Program-made: the position numbers and the translations under genes
Assembly (NCBI RefSeq): GCF_025420485.1
Contig: NZ_JAOEFD010000011.1
Location: 32,480-96,479, forward strand
Length of the DNA: 64,000 nt
Reading direction: 5' to 3'
DNA from: Nesterenkonia marinintestina
GTDB taxonomy: Bacteria; Actinomycetota; Actinomycetes; Actinomycetales; Micrococcaceae
Notes under the pieces: model-generated
What the model was told of the DNA's origin: nothing
Database searches by the model: none
The model's input: only the letters and a program-made list of their open reading frames with translations
Part shown: positions 16,003 to 24,380 of the stretch, piece by piece
Numbering within the stretch: the first letter of the stretch is position 1
Layout of the letters: the number at the start of each line of letters is the position of its first letter

Positions 16003-17289
16003 TCAGGGACGCTGCGGGACGGGGCGGTTCGGCGAAGACGCCCGAGTGTCGAAGCGCGTGCTGGCCAGACGGCGCTCGGTCAGGGTCACCAGATCCAGCA
16101 CATCGGGGCACAGGTAGGCACGGAGGCCGCGCCCGATGGAGACGGTCGTGAGGACGTCCGCTCCGTGCAGCGACTCCAGTGCCTTGGACGCGGCGTTCAT
16201 CGACACGCCATGTATGCGCCGGACACTCGTGGGCGTCAGGACGGGAGTGCCGGGCAAGCCGTCGACGATGGCACGGACTGCCGAGTCTCTGCGGAGCGCA
16301 CGCCGGAGGCCGGTCGTATCTCGGTGACGTTCGATCCTGGCGAGCCAGTCCTGGTGCAGCTCGTCGACGTCGTCGACCAGGTCGGACGCCTGGGCCGCCG
16401 CGTCGGCGACGGCGCCGGCGAACACCGCGATCCACGTTTCGCGCGCACGGTGAGCCGACTCGGAGTCCGGTGCGTCGTCATGCCGGAACGCAGTGAGGCC
16501 GCCGATGTAGTGGTCGTCGAACGTCGCAAGCACCAGGCTCACCGGCAGGATGGAGGCCTGGGTCAGTCCGCGGCGGGTGAGCACAGTGTGGATCAGCGCG
16601 CGGCCCACTCGGCCGTTGCCGTCGGCGAAAGGATGGATCGTCTCGAACTGGGCGTGGACCAGGGCCGCTTGGACGATCGGAGAGTGGGCAGCCCCGTTCA
16701 TGTATCGGACGAGGTCCTCCATCGCTGCGGGCACTCCCTGGGGAGCAGGCGGAACGAACTCGGCGTCGAGCGGATGGTAGGCGGACCCACCGACCCAGTT
16801 CTGCGTCCGACGCAGACCGTGGAGCCGGGGAGCATCGGTGAGCAGTGAGCGCTGCAGATCGACGAGCTGATCGACCGTGACCTGCTCTGCAGAGGCGATC
16901 GCAGCCGATGCCTCAGTCACGACGGTCATGTTCTGTGCGACCAGCCGAGCCGCCTGGTTCACCCCCGCGACGGATTCGTGCTGACCGAGTTCGGCCAAGG
17001 CCGCCTGTTTGGGGCTGGGCGAGATGCCTTCGATCCTCGATGAGGCGATCGCCTCGGACCTGAGAAGGAGTCGGGCCAGCGGGATCAGCCCAGCGAAGCT
17101 CCTGCGGTCGAGGTCCCGAACCGACTGTTCGGCTCGCGCCACCGCTGCGTCGACCTCAGTTCCCAGACGGAGCGCCGAACCCGTCAGGGGGTCCGGCCGG
17201 TAGGAGGCATAGGGGCCTGACCTCCGGGCGCTCCGCGGCAGCCCAGATCCTTCTACGGGGTTCCAGTGATGCTCATCCCACCCGGCCAT
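16003..17289 (-). CDS. Fic family protein with N-terminal inhibitory motif and C-terminal winged helix
   Basis: A 428-residue Fic protein. The catalytic motif HPFADGNGRVGR (His219-Arg230) is complete, so AMP or another nucleotide moiety could be transferred to a target hydroxyl. An inhibitory motif of the (S/T)xxxE(G/N) type, SSRIEG (Ser83-Gly88), precedes the Fic core, as in class II Fic proteins whose own helix blocks ATP. The last 90 residues look like a winged helix (VLTPTSVRRIHGVSMNAASKALESLHGADVL), pointing to DNA binding and autoregulation. It stands alone, flanked by near-identical 72-bp repeats, with no antitoxin gene next to it, and its codon use appears less GC-extreme than its neighbours, which may indicate acquisition. 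Confidence 0.9.
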   Translation of the reverse strand: MAGWDEHHWNPVEGSGLPRSARRSGPYASYRPDPLTGSALRLGTEVDAAVARAEQSVRDLDRRSFAGLIPLARLLLRSEAIASSRIEGISPSPKQAALAELGQHESVAGVNQAARLVAQNMTVVTEASAAIASAEQVTVDQLVDLQRSLLTDAPRLHGLRRTQNWVGGSAYHPLDAEFVPPAPQGVPAAMEDLVRYMNGAAHSPIVQAALVHAQFETIHPFADGNGRVGRALIHTVLTRRGLTQASILPVSLVLATFDDHYIGGLTAFRHDDAPDSESAHRARETWIAVFAGAVADAAAQASDLVDDVDELHQDWLARIERHRDTTGLRRALRRDSAVRAIVDGLPGTPVLTPTSVRRIHGVSMNAASKALESLHGADVLTTVSIGRGLRAYLCPDVLDLVTLTERRLASTRFDTRASSPNRPVPQRP

Positions 17290-17328
17290 GGCTAGTCTCC
17301 AAAGGTGTCCTTCACGGGCTTCACTTAC

Positions 17329-17345
17329 ACTTTAACCCCTAAAGT
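17329..17345. promoter_or_regulatory. Palindrome upstream of fic, candidate autoregulatory operator
   Basis: ACTTTA and TAAAGT are separated by five bases, 40 bp ahead of the fic start, in an AT-rich patch. The Fic protein has a C-terminal winged helix, so autoregulation is plausible. TTGAAC on the minus strand next to it could be a -35 element. Confidence 0.4.
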
Positions 17346-17390
17346 TCAACGCCGACCTCGGGAGCGGACGGACAACGGCTACCCCGCCCC

Positions 17391-17462
17391 ATCGAGACCC
17401 CGATCTCAGCGGCGTGTCGGGCCGAAATTGACCTCAGATGCTGCAGGGATCGGGGACTCGAT
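17391..17462 (+). repeat. 72-bp palindromic intergenic element, copy 4
   Basis: Direct repeat of copy 3, differing at three positions. It lies in the divergent region between fic and the YeeE gene, so unlike the other copies it does not follow a stop codon. Flanked on the left by CCCCGCCCC and on the right by GGGG. Confidence 0.93.
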
Positions 17463-17551
17463 GGGGCCGGGTGGCGCAACGCGGGTTAACGCGCCGTAGC
17501 AAACCGTCAAGTTCCTTGGTGATGACCCTCGACCAGGTGTCCGATGGGCAC

Positions 17552-18613
17552 ATGATCATCACCGGACTCCTCCTCGGCGCAGTGCTCGGATTCGTCTTCC
17601 AGCGCGGCCGCTTCTGCGTCACCGGCGCCTTCCGTGACCTGTTCACGATCAGGAGCACGCGCTGGTTCACCGCGTTCATGGTGATCGTCGCCGTCCAGTC
17701 GATCGGCGTCTTCGCCCTCGACGCGCTCGGGGTCATCAACCTCGAGGGCGGCACCTTCCCGTGGCTGGGCACCATCCTCGGCGGGTTCATCTTCGGCTTC
17801 GCGATCATCCTCGCCGGCGGATGCGCCACCGGCACCTACTACCGCGCAGGGGAGGGGCTGGTCGGCTCCTGGTTCGCGCTCATCTGCTACATCGCCGGTG
17901 CCGCCGCGTTCCGCTTCGGTCCGCTGGCCGGCACCACCGACGCTGTCCGCTCCGTCGAGATGCAGGACGGCAACCTGCAGGAGGCGCTCGGCGTCACCCC
18001 GTGGATCCTGGTCATCCTGCTGGTCGCCGGAGTCGGCGTCGCCGTGCTGCGCCAGCTGAACCGGGAGCGTCAGATGCACAAGGTGCAGCTGCCCGCACTG
18101 AAGAGCGGGATCTCGCACGTACTGACCGAGAAGGCCTGGCACCCGTTCGTCACCGCCGCGATCATCGGCATCATCGCCATCGCCGCCTGGCCGCTGTCCT
18201 GGGCCACCGGTCGCGAGGCCGGACTGGGCATCACCGGCCCGTCCGCGCAGATCGGCGTGTTCCTCGGCACCGGGGACATGGAGCTCGTCGACTGGGGCAT
18301 GATGCTCGTCCTCGGCCTGCTCATCGGCTCCTTCATCGCCGCCAAGGCCTCCGGCGAGTTCAAGATCCGCGTCCCCGACGCCCAGACCACCGTCCGCTCG
18401 ATCATCGGCGGCCTCGGCATGGGCTGGGGCGCGGCCTGGGCCGGCGGATGCACCATCGGCAACGCCATGGTCAACACGGCCACCTTCAGCTTCCAGGGCT
18501 GGACCGCGCTGCTGTTCATGGTCCTGGGCACCGGCGTCGCCGCGAAGATCTTCATCATGGGCGGCGGACGGAAGGGTGCGACGGCGACGCCGAAGCTCAC
18601 CACGGTCTCCTGA
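17552..18613 (+). CDS. YeeE/YedE family sulfur (thiosulfate) transporter
   Basis: A 353-residue membrane protein of the YeeE/YedE family, which moves thiosulfate or a related sulfur species inward. The N-terminus MIITGLLLGAVLGF followed by QRGRFCVTGAFRD and later GGCATGTYYRAGEG and AGGCTIGNAMVNT are the three Cys-containing motifs thought to relay the substrate. The start at 17552 matches family N-termini; an in-frame ATG ten codons upstream is possible, and any start before 17463 would place repeat copy 4 inside the protein. A tusA gene follows, the usual partner. A hairpin GGCGC...GCGCC near 17472-17494 lies in its leader. Confidence 0.88.
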   Translation: MIITGLLLGAVLGFVFQRGRFCVTGAFRDLFTIRSTRWFTAFMVIVAVQSIGVFALDALGVINLEGGTFPWLGTILGGFIFGFAIILAGGCATGTYYRAGEGLVGSWFALICYIAGAAAFRFGPLAGTTDAVRSVEMQDGNLQEALGVTPWILVILLVAGVGVAVLRQLNRERQMHKVQLPALKSGISHVLTEKAWHPFVTAAIIGIIAIAAWPLSWATGREAGLGITGPSAQIGVFLGTGDMELVDWGMMLVLGLLIGSFIAAKASGEFKIRVPDAQTTVRSIIGGLGMGWGAAWAGGCTIGNAMVNTATFSFQGWTALLFMVLGTGVAAKIFIMGGGRKGATATPKLTTVS

Positions 18614-18622
18614 CCCAGCCCT

Positions 18623-18669
18623 GACCGCCCCGAAAGCACAGATCGCACAGACCGCCCCGAAAGCACAGA
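18623..18669 (+). repeat. 27-bp-period tandem duplication between the YeeE gene and tusA
   Basis: A 20-bp string (GACCGCCCCGAAAGCACAGA) occurs at 18623-18642 and again at 18650-18669, joined by seven bases. It lies in the 100-bp gap between the two genes and looks like a simple replication slippage product; no function is evident. Confidence 0.85.
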
Positions 18670-18713
18670 CCACAGACACCATCAGACCGTCACACGACGG
18701 AGAGGAGAACGAC

Positions 18714-18941
18714 ATGACGCAGCACGTGCTCGAGACCGACGGACAGGTCTGCCCCTTCCCGCTGGTGGAGGCGAGGCAGGCGATGGAGCAGATCGCATCC
18801 GGCGACGAGCTCATCATCAACTTCGACTGCACCCAGGGCACCGACTCCATCCCGCAGTGGGCCGCGGAGAACGGCTACCCGGTGACCGACTTCTCCAAGC
18901 GCGGCGCCGCCGAGTGGAGCATCACGGTCAGGAAGTCCTGA
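18714..18941 (+). CDS. tusA: TusA family sulfurtransferase
   Basis: A 75-residue protein with the TusA fold signature: VCPFPLVEAR contains the CPxP motif (Cys13, Pro14, Pro16) and the conserved Arg21. The Cys carries a persulfide; in YeeE-linked TusA proteins it receives sulfur from the membrane transporter and passes it on for assimilation. AGAGGAGA lies a few bases ahead of the ATG, which was preferred to longer frames. Followed immediately by a strong terminator, so yeeE-tusA is a two-gene unit. Confidence 0.93.
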   Translation: MTQHVLETDGQVCPFPLVEARQAMEQIASGDELIINFDCTQGTDSIPQWAAENGYPVTDFSKRGAAEWSITVRKS

Positions 18942-18965
18942 CCGGCCCGACCGGCCCACCCGCAG

Positions 18966-19003
18966 CGGACCCCCTGCTCCTCGCCCGAGGAGCAGGGGGT
19001 CCG
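18966..19003 (+). terminator. Hairpin terminator after tusA
   Basis: An 18-base perfect inverted repeat (CGGACCCCCTGCTCC arms) with almost no loop, starting 24 bp past the stop and followed by TTCGTCTT. It lacks a long T-run, as is common in actinobacteria. Confidence 0.85.
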
Positions 19004-19037
19004 TTCGTCTTCCGTCACATCTCGTTCTCGGAACAGG

Positions 19038-19056
19038 TTTGGTAAGGCTATACTCA
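19038..19056 (+). promoter_or_regulatory. Candidate DtxR/IdeR box over the siderophore operon promoter
   Basis: TTTGGTAAGGCTATACTCA matches 14 of 19 positions of the IdeR/DtxR consensus (TTAGGTTAGSCTAACCTAA). It covers a -10 TATACT (19049-19054) that ends four bases before the first permease ATG, so iron-loaded repressor would shut the operon. No Shine-Dalgarno lies between. Confidence 0.65.
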
Positions 19057-19058
19057 CC

Positions 19059-20234
19059 ATGTTCCGAAAGTCGGATGTGATGCACCGCCCCGCCGCGACC
19101 TCAGCGACGACGACGGCAGCCGCCGACCCCGCCGCAGCACCGAGGACGCCCGTGACCACTCTGACGCCGGAGGCCGCCGCACCGTCGGCCGACCCCGCGG
19201 ATCCCCAGCGCGCAGCCTCGCCCCGACGCCGCGCCGGCGTCGTGCTCCTCGCCCTCGGCATCCTGGTCGTGCTGGCCTGGGCCAGCCTGTTCGTCGGCTC
19301 CGGGGACATCACCGCCGCCCGCACGTGGGAGATCCTCGGCGCCTGGATCCGCGGCGAGCTGCCCGCCGGTGACCGCGACACCGCCGTACTGATCATCCTC
19401 GAACGGCGCCTGCCCCGCACGGTGCTGGCCGTGCTCGTCGGCGCGGCCCTGGGCCTCTCCGGCACGCTCATGCAGGCGCTGACCAGGAACCCGCTGGCCG
19501 ACCCGGGCCTGCTCGGCGTCAACGCCGGGGCCTACACCGCAGTGGTCATCGGCTCGGCGACCATGGGAATCACCGTCGGCACCGGCCACGTGTGGCTCGC
19601 CCTGGGCGGCGCGCTGGTCACCGCCGTCGTCGTCTACGGGGTCGGCACCTCCGGACGACTCGGCGGCTCGCCGGCCAAGCTCGTGCTCACCGGGGTGGCC
19701 GTCGGCGCGGTGCTCAGCGGACTCAGCTTCGCGATCACCCTGGCCATGCCCGAGGTCTTCGACAAGGTGCGCTTCTGGTCGGCCGGCTCCCTGCAGGGCC
19801 GCACCTTCGACGAGATCACCGCCGTGCTCCCGTTCCTCGCAGCCGGCACCGCCCTGGCCCTGCTGCTGCCCCCGGCGCTGAACGCCCTGGCCCTCGGCGA
19901 CGACGCCGCCGTCGCCCTCGGCTCCCGGCCCGCCCTGACCCGCATCCTCGGGCTGGCCGCCATCACCCTGCTCTGCGGTGCGGCCACCGCCGCGGCGGGA
20001 CCGCTGTCGTTCATCGGGCTCATCGTCCCCCACGCGCTGCGGATGATCCTCGGCCCCGACCACCGGTGGCTGGTGCCGATGAGCCTGCTGGCCGCGCCGA
20101 TCCTCATGCTCGCCGCCGACGAGCTCGCCCGCCTCGTGGTCGCCGCCGAACTGCCCACCGGGGTCGTCACCGCGTTCCTCGGAGCCCCGGTGCTCATCGC
20201 GCTGACCCGCCGGAAGGGGGTGCGTGAGCTGTGA
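19059..20234 (+). CDS. Iron-siderophore ABC transporter permease (FecCD family), first subunit
   Basis: A 391-residue permease of the FecCD/BtuC family, with about nine to ten membrane helices after a 55-residue Ala/Pro/Thr-rich cytosolic N-terminus. Signatures are ERRLPRTVLAVLVGAALGLSG, QALTRNPLADPGLLG and the ATPase-contact and late segment GPLSFIGLIVPHALRMILG. It pairs with the second permease to form the channel for ferric siderophore uptake. The ATG at 19059 is immediately downstream of the -10, implying a leaderless mRNA; the next ATG, at 19080, would also serve. Overlaps the next gene by four bases (GTGA). Confidence 0.92.
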   Translation: MFRKSDVMHRPAATSATTTAAADPAAAPRTPVTTLTPEAAAPSADPADPQRAASPRRRAGVVLLALGILVVLAWASLFVGSGDITAARTWEILGAWIRGELPAGDRDTAVLIILERRLPRTVLAVLVGAALGLSGTLMQALTRNPLADPGLLGVNAGAYTAVVIGSATMGITVGTGHVWLALGGALVTAVVVYGVGTSGRLGGSPAKLVLTGVAVGAVLSGLSFAITLAMPEVFDKVRFWSAGSLQGRTFDEITAVLPFLAAGTALALLLPPALNALALGDDAAVALGSRPALTRILGLAAITLLCGAATAAAGPLSFIGLIVPHALRMILGPDHRWLVPMSLLAAPILMLAADELARLVVAAELPTGVVTAFLGAPVLIALTRRKGVREL

Positions 20235-21364
20235 CGACGACGCTCCACAGCCGCGCACGGACTGAGGCCCGCCCCGAGGCCCGCCCTGAGACCCGTGCTG
20301 AGACCCGCGGAGACACGGGGAACACCGGCGACGGCGCCCGCACCCGCCTCACCGCCCGGCGACGCGACCTCCGGACCCCGATCGTCACCCTCGTCCTCAC
20401 GATCACCGCCCTGGCCCTGGCCTGGTGGGGGCTGAACTCCGGCACCTCACAGATGACCACCGCCGACACCCTCGACGCGCTGCTCGGCCGCGCCGACGAG
20501 GGCACCGCCCGCGTCATCCTCGACTGGCGGCTGCCGCGCGTGGTGTTCACCCTCCTGGGCGGGGCCGCGCTGGCGATGGCCGGAGCCGTGTTCCAGTCCA
20601 TGACCCGCAACCCCCTGGGCAGCCCCGACGTCATCGGCTTCTCCACCGGCGCCTACACCGGGGCGCTGGTCGTCGCCGTCGCCGGAACCGCCGGCGCCCT
20701 GGCCACCCCGCTGGGAGCGGTCGCCGGGGGACTGGGCACCGGTGCGGCGGTGTACCTGCTGGCCCGACGGCGCGGACTCAACGGGGGAGGGCTCTCCGGG
20801 ATGCGGATCATCGTCGTCGGCATCGGGGTGAGCATCCTGCTCGGCTCGGTGAACACCTACCTGATCACCACCATGGACCTCGAGGCCGCGATGTCCGTGG
20901 CCACCTGGGGCGCGGGCAGCGTCAACGACATCACCTGGACCCACGTCGTCCCCCTGACCCTGGCGCTGGCCGTGCTCGGCCCTGTCATGCTCGCCCACGC
21001 CCGCGAGATGACCCTGATGGAGATGGGCGACGACGCCGCCCACGGGCTCGGCGTCAGGTTGGAACGGGTGCGCCTGGTGATGTTCGCCGCCGGGATCCTG
21101 CTGGTCGCCGTGGTCACCGCCGCGGCCGGCCCCATCGCGTTCGTCGCCCTGGTCGCCCCTCAGCTGGCCCTGCGCCTGACCCGCTCCGGCTCGGTGGGCC
21201 TGCTGCCCGCCGCCGCCATGGGCGCGGCGCTGCTCACCGGCGCCGACCTGCTCGCACGCTGGGAGGCGGTGCCCGCCGACCTGCCCGTCGGCGTGGTCAC
21301 CCTGTGCCTCGGCGGGGCCTACCTGGTGTGGCTGCTGACCACCATGGGACGGAGGACGGCATGA
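20231..21364 (+). CDS. Iron-siderophore ABC transporter permease (FecCD family), second subunit
   Basis: A 377-residue FecCD permease starting with GTG inside the stop of the first permease gene. The N-terminal 45 residues are hydrophilic with an irregular repeat of ARPE/ARPET/AETRG units; these may be expendable. Core motifs: DWRLPRVVFTLLGGAALAMAG, QSMTRNPLGSPDVIGF and GPIAFVALVAPQLALRLTRSG. Together with the first subunit it forms the heterodimeric membrane domain, as in FepDG. Coupled by ATGA overlap to the ATPase gene. Confidence 0.92.
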   Translation: MTTTLHSRARTEARPEARPETRAETRGDTGNTGDGARTRLTARRRDLRTPIVTLVLTITALALAWWGLNSGTSQMTTADTLDALLGRADEGTARVILDWRLPRVVFTLLGGAALAMAGAVFQSMTRNPLGSPDVIGFSTGAYTGALVVAVAGTAGALATPLGAVAGGLGTGAAVYLLARRRGLNGGGLSGMRIIVVGIGVSILLGSVNTYLITTMDLEAAMSVATWGAGSVNDITWTHVVPLTLALAVLGPVMLAHAREMTLMEMGDDAAHGLGVRLERVRLVMFAAGILLVAVVTAAAGPIAFVALVAPQLALRLTRSGSVGLLPAAAMGAALLTGADLLARWEAVPADLPVGVVTLCLGGAYLVWLLTTMGRRTA

Positions 21365-22194
21365 GCAGCATGAGCACGATGGACGACGCCCGACGCACTC
21401 CGACCGCGTCGCGCCTGCGCACCGAATCCCTGCACGCCGGCTACGAGGGCCGCCCCGTGCTCGCCGACCTCAGCATCGAGATCCCCGACGGCTCCTTCAC
21501 CGTGATCCTCGGCCCCAACGCCTGCGGCAAGTCCACCCTGCTGCGCAGTCTGGTCCGCCTCATCCGCCCCACCGACGGTTCCGTGCTGCTCGACGGCGCC
21601 TCCGTCGCCTCGATCCCCACCAAGCAGCTCGCCCGGACCGTGGGCCTGCTGCCGCAGTCCTCCCAGGCGCCCGAGGGCATCACCGTGGCCGACCTCGTCT
21701 CCCGCGGGCGCCACCCGCACCAGTCCCTGCTGCGCCGGTGGAGCACCGACGACGAGGACGCCGTCGCCCGGGCCCTGGCTGACACCGGAATGACCGACCT
21801 GGCCTCCCGGTCGGTGGACGAACTCTCCGGCGGGCAGCGCCAGCGGGCCTGGATCGCCATGGCCCTGGCCCAGCAGACCCCGCTGCTGCTGCTCGACGAG
21901 CCCACCACGTTCCTCGACATCGCCCACCAGCTCGAGGTGCTGCAGCTGTGCACCCGACTGCGACGCAGCGGCCGCACGCTCGTCGCCGTGCTCCACGACC
22001 TCAACCAGGCGCTGCGCTACGCCACCCACATCGTCGCCATGCGCGACGGGGAGATCCTCGCCCAGGGGACCCCCGAAGAGGTGGGCACCGCCGAGCTCGT
22101 CGAACGGGTCTACGGGGTGGCCGCGCGGATCATCGACGACCCCGAGACCGGCCGACCGCTGGTCATCCCCAAAGCACCGGACCCCGGCACCTGA
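21361..22194 (+). CDS. Iron-siderophore ABC transporter ATP-binding protein
   Basis: A 277-residue ABC ATPase of the FepC/FhuC group. Walker A GPNACGKST is at residues 51-59, signature LSGGQRQR near 155, Walker B LLLLDEP and the switch His in VAVLHDLNQAL follow. It powers the FecCD permease pair encoded upstream. The ATG overlaps the stop of the second permease (ATGA); a longer open frame upstream is a shadow. The usual FepC-like length (about 260) is met. Confidence 0.93.
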   Translation: MSSMSTMDDARRTPTASRLRTESLHAGYEGRPVLADLSIEIPDGSFTVILGPNACGKSTLLRSLVRLIRPTDGSVLLDGASVASIPTKQLARTVGLLPQSSQAPEGITVADLVSRGRHPHQSLLRRWSTDDEDAVARALADTGMTDLASRSVDELSGGQRQRAWIAMALAQQTPLLLLDEPTTFLDIAHQLEVLQLCTRLRRSGRTLVAVLHDLNQALRYATHIVAMRDGEILAQGTPEEVGTAELVERVYGVAARIIDDPETGRPLVIPKAPDPGT

Positions 22195-22284
22195 CCCCGG
22201 CTGATCCAGGCCGATCCCGAACTGCCCCGGCGCGACCGGGTTCCACCCGACCCCCAGATGTCCCCCAGACAAGGAGAACCCCAT

Positions 22285-23307
22285 ATGCCCACCACCCGCA
22301 CCGCACTCACCGCCTCGCTGGCCGCCCTGGCCCTCGGACTCACCGCCTGCGGCGGAGGCGGAGGCGACGATGACAGCGGCGGCGACGGCGGCTCCGGGGG
22401 CGAGGCCGTCACCGTCGAGCACAACCTCGGCACCACGGAGATCCCCGCCCCGGAGGACGGCGAGCTCGACATCGTCGCCCTGGGCTGGTCGGACGCCGAA
22501 GTCGCTCTGGCGCTGGGCCACGAACCCGTCGCGGTGATGGACTGGCTGGGCTTCGGGGAGGAGACCCACGGCGTCGGCCCCTGGGCCGCGGACGAGGTCG
22601 AGGGCGAGCCCGCCGTGATCGAGCGCGCCGACGGCGAACTCGACTACGAAGAGATCCAGGCACTCGACCCGGACCTGATCCTCAACGTCAACTCCGACTA
22701 CGACGAGGCCACCTACGAGCGGCTCTCCGAGATCGCCCCCACCGTGGCGGGCCCCGAGGGCGCGGCGAACTTCAACCCCGGCTGGCAGAACCAGACCGAG
22801 CTGATCGCTCAGGCCCTGGGTGAGGAGGAGGCCGGTGAGGAGCTGATCTCCGACACCGAGTCGCGCATCGAGGAGGTCGCCTCCGAGCACCCGGACTTCG
22901 AGGGCGTCGAGGCGGTCACCGGCTCCAAGTTCGGCGAGGCCTACGGGCTCTCCGCCGCCGGCGACCTGCGCTGGGACATCATGCAGGACCTGGGCTTCAC
23001 CATGTACGGCCCGGCCGCCGAGATCGCCCCGGAGGACGACTTCTATGCCGACGTCTCCCAGGAGCAGGTGGACGTGTTCGACGCCGACGTCGCCGTGCTC
23101 TTCCCCATCGGCTACACCCTGGAGGACCTGGAGGACGACGACCTGCTGAGCTCCCTCGACGTCGTATCCGAGGACCGCGCGGTGCTGCTGGACCCGGACG
23201 AGGAGCTGGTCCAGGCGTTCTCGGCCGGCAGCCCGCTGTCCATCGAGGTGGTGCTCGACGAGCTCCCCGACCGTCTGCAGGAGGCCGTCGACCGTGGACA
23301 GGAGTGA
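22285..23307 (+). CDS. Iron-siderophore ABC transporter substrate-binding lipoprotein
   Basis: A 340-residue periplasmic-binding-type lipoprotein of the FepB/FhuD cluster. A short signal peptide ends in the lipobox GLTAC (Cys22), followed by a Gly/Asp linker and the two-lobe binding fold, for example DIVALGWSDAEVALALGHEPVAV and EEIQALDPDLILNVNSDYD. It is very acidic. The ATG used has AGGAGAA ahead of it; another ATG nine codons upstream adds nothing family-like. It lies 90 bp past the ATPase gene and should present ferric siderophore to the permease. No siderophore biosynthesis genes are in the window, so the ligand may be a xenosiderophore. Confidence 0.92.
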   Translation: MPTTRTALTASLAALALGLTACGGGGGDDDSGGDGGSGGEAVTVEHNLGTTEIPAPEDGELDIVALGWSDAEVALALGHEPVAVMDWLGFGEETHGVGPWAADEVEGEPAVIERADGELDYEEIQALDPDLILNVNSDYDEATYERLSEIAPTVAGPEGAANFNPGWQNQTELIAQALGEEEAGEELISDTESRIEEVASEHPDFEGVEAVTGSKFGEAYGLSAAGDLRWDIMQDLGFTMYGPAAEIAPEDDFYADVSQEQVDVFDADVAVLFPIGYTLEDLEDDDLLSSLDVVSEDRAVLLDPDEELVQAFSAGSPLSIEVVLDELPDRLQEAVDRGQE

Positions 23308-23331
23308 GACGCAGGAAGGACGTGATCATCT

Positions 23332-24357
23332 GTGAGGGCATTCGACGTCCGAGTGAGCCGCATCCGCCGGCTCAGCCCGCACTTCGTGCGGTTCACCTTC
23401 GGCGGGGAGTCCCTGCGGCGGTTCGCGCCCACCGGACTGGACCAGCGCATCAAGCTGATCTTCCCGCTGGCCGACGGCAGCTTCACCGACCTCGGGCTCT
23501 TCGACGAGCCGGCACCGGCGATGATGACCTGGTACGCCGCGTGGCGGGCCCTGCCAGACGAGGAGCGCAACCCGATCCGCACCTACACGGTCCGACACAT
23601 CCGGCGTGAGCACGGGCAGATCGACGTCGACTTCGTCCTCCACACCGACGACCATGGCGACGACGACGGCGCCGACGGCCCGGCCGCATCCTGGGCGGCC
23701 CGGGCGACGGTCGGCGACCGGCTCATCGTCATCGGCCCCGCCCTGGCGGACGACGCGGTGATCGACGCCCGGGGCTGCACGGTGGCCGACTCGACGGCGA
23801 CCGAGCCGGGCAGCGGCGTGGAGTGGTACCCCGGAGCGGCGCGGCGGCTGCTGATCGTCGCCGATGAGACGGCGGTCCCGGCGGCGGCCTCGGTGCTGGA
23901 GTCGCTGGGACCCGAGTACACCGGGGAGGCGTTCCTCGAGGTCCCGACCGCCGGCGACGTGCTCGACGTGCGCACCGACTCCCAGGTGCAGATCCGGTGG
24001 CTGCCCCGCGAGGGCGGGACCTGGGGCGCGGAGCTGGATCCGGCCGTGCGCGACTGGGGACGCCGACGGGTCCGCACGCTCGTGGGCGCCGGTGTCGGCA
24101 CCGCCGATGGTCCGCAGACCTCCGAGCAGGAGCTGCCCGAGCTCCCGGAGTTCGAGGGCCAGCCGCTGCTGTGGGAGGTCTCCGAACCCGGGGACCAGGA
24201 CCACGGGACATCCTCCGAGGACGACCACTACGCCTGGCTGGCCGGAGAGGCCGGGGCGATCACCGCGCTGCGCCGCCACCTGGTGAAGGACCTGGGGATC
24301 AGCCGGAGACGCGTCTCGTTCATGGGGTACTGGCGCCGCGGCCGCCCCAGCGCCTGA
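23332..24357 (+). CDS. Siderophore-interacting protein (ViuB-type ferric reductase)
   Basis: A 341-residue flavoprotein of the SIP family, which reduces ferric siderophores in the cytosol to release iron. The FAD-binding signature RTYT (Arg83-Thr86) lies in a typical context (NPIRTYTVRHI), and the C-terminal NAD(P)H domain contains ADETAVPAAASVLESL and the closing segment VKDLGISRRRVSFMGYWRRG. GTG start with AGGAAGGA upstream. As the last gene of the siderophore uptake operon it fits the import-then-reduce scheme. Followed 24 bp later by repeat copy 5. Confidence 0.92.
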   Translation: MRAFDVRVSRIRRLSPHFVRFTFGGESLRRFAPTGLDQRIKLIFPLADGSFTDLGLFDEPAPAMMTWYAAWRALPDEERNPIRTYTVRHIRREHGQIDVDFVLHTDDHGDDDGADGPAASWAARATVGDRLIVIGPALADDAVIDARGCTVADSTATEPGSGVEWYPGAARRLLIVADETAVPAAASVLESLGPEYTGEAFLEVPTAGDVLDVRTDSQVQIRWLPREGGTWGAELDPAVRDWGRRRVRTLVGAGVGTADGPQTSEQELPELPEFEGQPLLWEVSEPGDQDHGTSSEDDHYAWLAGEAGAITALRRHLVKDLGISRRRVSFMGYWRRGRPSA

Positions 24358-24380
24358 CCCCACCCCGCCCCCACCCCTCC

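Noticed and set aside
17463..17521. Sulfur-related riboswitch ahead of the YeeE gene
   Set aside because: Only a simple GGCGC/GCGCC hairpin is visible, without the conserved core of any SAM riboswitch I know.
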